A stretch of DNA of 63,612 nt from SAR116 cluster bacterium AG-335-B03 (lineage in GTDB: Bacteria > Pseudomonadota > Alphaproteobacteria > Puniceispirillales > Marisalimonadaceae), in NCBI GenBank assembly GCA_003282435.1, contig QBZG01000006.1, forward strand, positions 1 to 63,612, given 5' to 3'. The notes beneath the pieces were generated by a model. The model worked only from the letters and a program-made list of their open reading frames with translations. It had not been told where the DNA came from and made no database searches. Shown here one piece after another: positions 60,842 to 63,612 of this stretch (within the stretch, counting starts at the first letter, position 1; each line of letters opens with the position of its first letter). A program made the translations under genes and the position numbers.

Positions 60842-61561
60842 TTATCTCTGCTTTTGGATAATATCCCACGCATTATTAATTTCCTTAAGACGTGAGGTAC
60901 TTTTTTGTATGAGATCTTCTGGGATACCCTGTGAAATTAATCGATCTGGATGGTGATTGATTGCAAGCTGTTTCCATTTTTGTTTAATTTCTTCAATTGG
61001 GGCATTTTGTGAGACACCTAAAATTTGATAAGGATCTGAATAAATACCCGATTGTGATGAATATATCCTTTCAAAATCTTCATTTGAAAAACCAAAAATA
61101 TCCCCAACTTTTTTCAAATATTCAATTTCTGGAATCGTGATTTTACCATCAGCTTGCGCTATAATAATAAGAAGTGTAAGTAATTCTTCTAAAACAGAAG
61201 AATTCTTTTCTAATAAATCACTGATTTGTTTAGCATAGACTTCAAAGCCATCAGTTGTTTTTTTTGCTTGATCCCATAATTTCGCTACATTTTTAATCTC
61301 ATTTTCTTGAACATTTATTTTTTCTTTAAAAGCTTTTATTTCCTCTACCGTTACTTTACCGTCTGCTTTTGCCATTTTAGCTGATAGAACAATCACCCCA
61401 ATTGTAAAGCCAATCTGTTTCAACGCTGTTTCTTCTGGTAATTTTTGTTCAGTTTTAATTTTGTCAATGGCATGGCCTGCCACACCCCCTAAGAATGCTC
61501 CTAAAGGACCTCCAAATGCAAAACCAGTTGCTCCGCCTATAATTTTTCCCCATATACTCAT
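60842..61561 (-). CDS. DjlA-like co-chaperone: TerB-like domain plus C-terminal J domain
   Basis: 239 residues. A Gly-rich N-terminal hydrophobic segment (IIGGATGFAFGGPLGAFLGGVAGHAI, residues 7-32) resembles the DjlA membrane segment. A TerB-like helical domain follows (about 45-160) with two copies of an Asp-containing KADGKVTVEEIKAF / QADGKITIPEIEYL motif. A J domain ends the protein (about 170-239) with the DnaK-stimulating HPD in NHHPDR. In E. coli DjlA stimulates DnaK at the inner membrane. The symbol djlA fits but orthology is not proven. It is divergent from tusA. Confidence 0.88.
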   Translation of the reverse strand: MSIWGKIIGGATGFAFGGPLGAFLGGVAGHAIDKIKTEQKLPEETALKQIGFTIGVIVLSAKMAKADGKVTVEEIKAFKEKINVQENEIKNVAKLWDQAKKTTDGFEVYAKQISDLLEKNSSVLEELLTLLIIIAQADGKITIPEIEYLKKVGDIFGFSNEDFERIYSSQSGIYSDPYQILGVSQNAPIEEIKQKWKQLAINHHPDRLISQGIPEDLIQKSTSRLKEINNAWDIIQKQR

Positions 61562-61660
61562 ATGTTACCTATTACATTTAAGATTCATGCCGTACAAGTA
61601 AAATTAAATTGGCTTAGTAGAGTAAATATGTATAAATCTTTATATTTATATCAATTCTAT

Positions 61661-61664
61661 GGAG
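61661..61664 (+). promoter_or_regulatory. Ribosome binding site that fixes the tusA TTG start
   Basis: GGAG lies 8 nt before TTG at 61673. This gives a 73-residue protein of normal TusA length and removes a 37-residue upstream extension that has no family counterpart and begins at an ATG with no ribosome binding site. Confidence 0.55.
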
Positions 61665-61672
61665 TAACTGTT

Positions 61673-61894
61673 TTGATAGATGAATATGATTTCACAGGAT
61701 TAAAGTGTCCGTTACCAGTTTTAAAAGCAAAAAGAGTTTTAAAAACATTAGATAAAGGTAAAGCTGTTGTATTTATTTCAGATGATCCTGCTAGTCCGAT
61801 TGATTTCTCGCATTTTTCTGAAAATGAAGGCTATGATATTTCAATAAAAAGTTTAGAAACTGGTAAACACTATTTTACTCTTTCTAAGATATAA
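61673..61894 (+). CDS. tusA: TusA-family sulfurtransferase
   Basis: Small sulfur-relay protein that accepts sulfur from a cysteine desulfurase as a Cys persulfide, for tRNA thiolation or other pathways. The family motif DFTGLKCPLPVLKAKRVL holds the reactive Cys (C12 with the start used here). The C-terminal FSENEGYDISIKSLETGKHYFTLSKI fits the two-layer alpha/beta fold. I start at TTG 61673 because of the ribosome binding site and family length; the in-frame ATG at 61562 would add 37 unusual residues adjoining the djlA start. No tusBCD or tusE lies in the window. plsC follows after 24 nt. Confidence 0.88.
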   Translation: MIDEYDFTGLKCPLPVLKAKRVLKTLDKGKAVVFISDDPASPIDFSHFSENEGYDISIKSLETGKHYFTLSKI

Positions 61895-61918
61895 TTTTAG
61901 AGCTTTTGATAAAGTAAT

Positions 61919-62659
61919 ATGAATTTTTTAAGATCTTTTTTATTTAATATTCAATTCTACATTGGGACTAGTATTTTAGTCACGATATGTTTGCCATGTC
62001 TTTTATTTCCAAGACCAGTTGTTATTTTTGTTAATAAGATTTGGTGTCTTATAATGACTAAAGGAATGAAATGGTGGCTAAATACTGACATTATAGTAAT
62101 TGGTAAAATTCCTTCAAAAAATAAAGTTGTTATATATGCTATAAAGCACCAATCTGCTTGGGAAACTGTTTTTTGTACGGACCTTTTCTCAATGCCATCA
62201 ATAGTTTTAAAAAAAGCTTTGATTTTTTTACCTGTAATTGGTTTATATTTTTTAAGATCTGGGGCTATTCCAATCACAAGAGATCAAGGTATAAACGCAT
62301 TAAAAAAAATGGGAAGAAATGCTAAGCGAGCAGTAAAAGAAAAACGATCAATGATGATTTTTCCTCAAGGAACTAGGGTGTCACCTGGCGTTTCTACTAA
62401 GGAAAAACCATATCTCCCTGGAGTGTTTTTTTTATACTCTCAAACTAAAGTTCCAGTAGTTCCAGTTGCTCATAATGCTGGTTTGTTATGGCCTAAAAAT
62501 AGTTTTATCAAATATCCTAGTAGGCTTAAATCAAAATCCGTTACTATAAAAATTCTTCCTGAGATACAACCAGGTTTATCAAAAATAGAATTTTTAAAAA
62601 AATTAGAAACTATCATTGAGAATAGTTCAAACGAGTTAATAAAATTGGAGAGTAAATAA
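61919..62659 (+). CDS. plsC: PlsC-like 1-acylglycerol-3-phosphate acyltransferase
   Basis: Membrane-associated acyltransferase making phosphatidic acid. A hydrophobic N-terminal helix (about 12-32) anchors it. The catalytic block is KHQSAWETVF with H77 and E82, so the usual HX4D is HX4E. The substrate-binding block is FPQGTR (148-153) instead of the common FPEGTR. VPVVPVAHNAGLLWPK and FIKYPSRLKSKSVTI complete the family pattern. Length 246 is normal. Its stop overlaps the next start by 1 nt (TAATG), suggesting coupling to the DUF2237 gene. Confidence 0.88.
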   Translation: MNFLRSFLFNIQFYIGTSILVTICLPCLLFPRPVVIFVNKIWCLIMTKGMKWWLNTDIIVIGKIPSKNKVVIYAIKHQSAWETVFCTDLFSMPSIVLKKALIFLPVIGLYFLRSGAIPITRDQGINALKKMGRNAKRAVKEKRSMMIFPQGTRVSPGVSTKEKPYLPGVFFLYSQTKVPVVPVAHNAGLLWPKNSFIKYPSRLKSKSVTIKILPEIQPGLSKIEFLKKLETIIENSSNELIKLESK

Positions 62660-63069
62660 TGGATGGTTTTTCTCATGGTGGTGGAAATAACAAGCAATTA
62701 AATGTTCTTGGAAATGATCTTGAGCCTTGCAAGCTTTCTAATGATAGATCTGATATTACTACTGGGTTTTACAGAGATAACTGTTGTAACACAGGCCCAG
62801 ATGATTTAGGACTCCATACAGTTTGCTGTATAATGACAAAAAATTTTTTATCTTTTTCAAAATCAGTTGGTAATGACCTAAGTACACCTATACCTGAATA
62901 TAATTTTAAAGGATTAACTGAGGGCGACAGTTGGTGTCTTTGTGCCTCAAGGTGGCAAGAAGCGTTTGAAGCAGGTAAAGCTCCTAAAGTCATATTAAAA
63001 TCAACTAATATAGCCACTCTTTCATTGGTAAAATTAGACGATTTAAAAAAATATTCTGTTTATAGTTAA
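62659..63069 (+). CDS. DUF2237 family protein, Cys-rich
   Basis: 136 residues, function unknown, clearly a DUF2237 member: NVLGNDLEPC, TGFYRDNCCNTGPDDLGLHTVCCIMT, FLSFSKSVGNDLSTPIPEY and GDSWCLCASRWQEAFEAGKAP match the family consensus closely. Conserved cysteines are C24, C42, C43, C56 and the WCLC pair C93/C95; C57 is less typical. Several paired cysteines suggest metal binding or redox chemistry, which is inference. It is translationally coupled to plsC and follows tusA in the same direction. Confidence 0.93.
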   Translation: MDGFSHGGGNNKQLNVLGNDLEPCKLSNDRSDITTGFYRDNCCNTGPDDLGLHTVCCIMTKNFLSFSKSVGNDLSTPIPEYNFKGLTEGDSWCLCASRWQEAFEAGKAPKVILKSTNIATLSLVKLDDLKKYSVYS

Positions 63070-63082
63070 AAGGAGGTAAATT

Positions 63083-63271
63083 ATGCATTTAGATCAAAAG
63101 GTAAAGGTTGATTGTACCGACCACGATACTCAAAATGAAGGTAAAATCATTAGAATTTATCCAAATGGTATTGATGTAGAAGTTTCAGATACTATAATAA
63201 GATTGAAAAAAACAAAACCAAATTTCTATGTAGGATCAATGGCAGGTCTAGAGTTTGTAGTTAAAACTTAA
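63083..63271 (+). CDS. Small conserved-looking protein of unknown function
   Basis: 62 residues that I do not recognise. A textbook ribosome binding site AAGGAGGT lies 6 nt before the ATG, the strongest in this window, so translation is very likely. The sequence alternates charged and hydrophobic residues (KVKVDC, EGKIIRIYPNGIDVEVSDTIIRL, YVGSMAGLEFVV). This suggests a small all-beta SH3- or KOW-like barrel without signal or membrane segment. It follows the DUF2237 gene after 13 nt and converges on the bactofilin gene with a 1-nt gap. Function could be RNA or protein binding, but that is a guess. Confidence 0.75.
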   Translation: MHLDQKVKVDCTDHDTQNEGKIIRIYPNGIDVEVSDTIIRLKKTKPNFYVGSMAGLEFVVKT

Positions 63272-63272
63272 G

Positions 63273-63612
63273 TTACGAATCAGCAACTTTGTGCATTATT
63301 TCAACAATTTTTTCTTCTTTTTGTTCTGCCTGCTTCATACCGGCAACGTTTATGACACCACCCTCAAATACAGCAATTTGCTTATAAACTATATCACCTG
63401 ATATTGCTCCATTTTCCATTATAACAATACTATCTGAGTTAATTTTACCACTCACATTCCCACTTACAATAAGCTCAGTCGATTTTATGGTACCTTCAAT
63501 AAAGCCTTTTTCGTCAACTATTATTTGATCAGCCGAAAGTTCACCTATAAACTTATTCCTAATCAGAATAGAGCCAGATGTATTATATTTACCTTCAAAA
63601 ATCCCATCCCCG
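63273..63612 (-). CDS. Bactofilin, 5' end beyond the right edge
   Basis: Polymer-forming cytoskeletal protein. The 112 visible residues show the repeating beta-helix pattern of DUF583/bactofilin: GSILIRNKFIGELSADQIIVDEKGFIEGTIKSTELIVSGNVSGKINSDSIVIMENGAISGDIVYKQIAVFEGGVINV. It ends in a short charged tail (AEQKEEKIVEIMHKVADS). An in-frame GTG at 63455 is internal to the beta-helix, since reading continues without a stop to the window edge. Bactofilins scaffold cell-shape and peptidoglycan enzymes in alphaproteobacteria. It converges with the 62-residue gene. Confidence 0.9.
   Translation of the reverse strand, partial: GDGIFEGKYNTSGSILIRNKFIGELSADQIIVDEKGFIEGTIKSTELIVSGNVSGKINSDSIVIMENGAISGDIVYKQIAVFEGGVINVAGMKQAEQKEEKIVEIMHKVADS

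Noticed and set aside
61562-61672. 37-residue N-terminal extension of TusA from the ATG at 61562
   Set aside because: No ribosome binding site, no family counterpart, and it abuts the djlA start; the TTG at 61673 has GGAG 8 nt upstream and gives the normal length.

Overview
The window is a gene-dense, very AT-rich stretch (roughly 30% G+C by eye) of a bacterial chromosome. It holds about 60 protein genes and one RNA gene, rnpB. It has no tRNA or rRNA genes, insertion sequences, prophage or CRISPR. Gene content and order point to an alphaproteobacterium with a compact genome, probably a free-living marine lineage; this is inference. Pointers include the Methanosarcina/alphaproteobacterial-type SerC next to SerA, the hisZ-purA-rpoH neighbourhood, ruvCAB-ybgC-tolQRAB-pal-cpoB-tilS-ftsH, a dcw cluster ending in lpxC-bamD-recN-ligA, and a bactofilin. 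Amino-acid, nucleotide, folate and full peptidoglycan genes argue against an obligate intracellular Rickettsiales-like organism.

Layout. 1-16540 (+): end of 5-formyl-THF cyclo-ligase, ymdB-like phosphodiesterase, yebC, ruvC-ruvA-ruvB, the Tol-Pal system (ybgC, tolQ, tolR, tolA, tolB, pal, cpoB), tilS, ftsH, folP, glmM and thiD. 16530-28240 (mixed strands): a GST-like gene, serC-serA-hisZ-purA, then rpoH and rluD on the minus strand. These are followed by a small membrane protein, a threonine aldolase, a YggT-like membrane protein and ettA. 28242-34758: mlaC-mlaA (-), then uvrD/pcrA-prmA-pepP (+). 34755-61561 (all -): djlA-like, uup, rnpB and a complete division and cell-wall cluster (mraZ, rsmH, ftsL, ftsI, murE, murF, mraY, murD, ftsW, murG, murC, murB, ddl, ftsQ, ftsA, ftsZ), continuing into lpxC, bamD, recN and ligA. 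61673-63271 (+): tusA, plsC, a DUF2237 protein and a 62-residue orphan. The right edge holds the 3' part of a bactofilin gene (-).

How the genes fit together. Most of the window builds and maintains the envelope: GlmM feeds UDP-GlcNAc synthesis, MurA-F/MraY/MurG products are assembled by FtsW/FtsI, FtsZ/A/Q/L divide the cell, Tol-Pal constricts the outer membrane, LpxC/BamD/Mla/PlsC make and maintain the membranes, and RpoH/FtsH handle proteolytic stress. RuvABC, RecN, LigA and UvrD supply DNA repair.

Most notable non-coding signals: (1) a 10-bp-phased array of TGGGA/TGGTA repeats between rnpB and mraZ, which looks like an MraZ operator; (2) two mutually exclusive small hairpins in the serC 5' leader, a candidate serC leader RNA; (3) all six convergent gene junctions overlap or are separated by 1 nt, leaving no space for intrinsic terminators. 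I did not find a clear new multi-gene system. The least explained pieces are the 62-residue protein with a perfect Shine-Dalgarno, the Cys-rich DUF2237 protein beside tusA/plsC, and the N-terminal extension of FolP.
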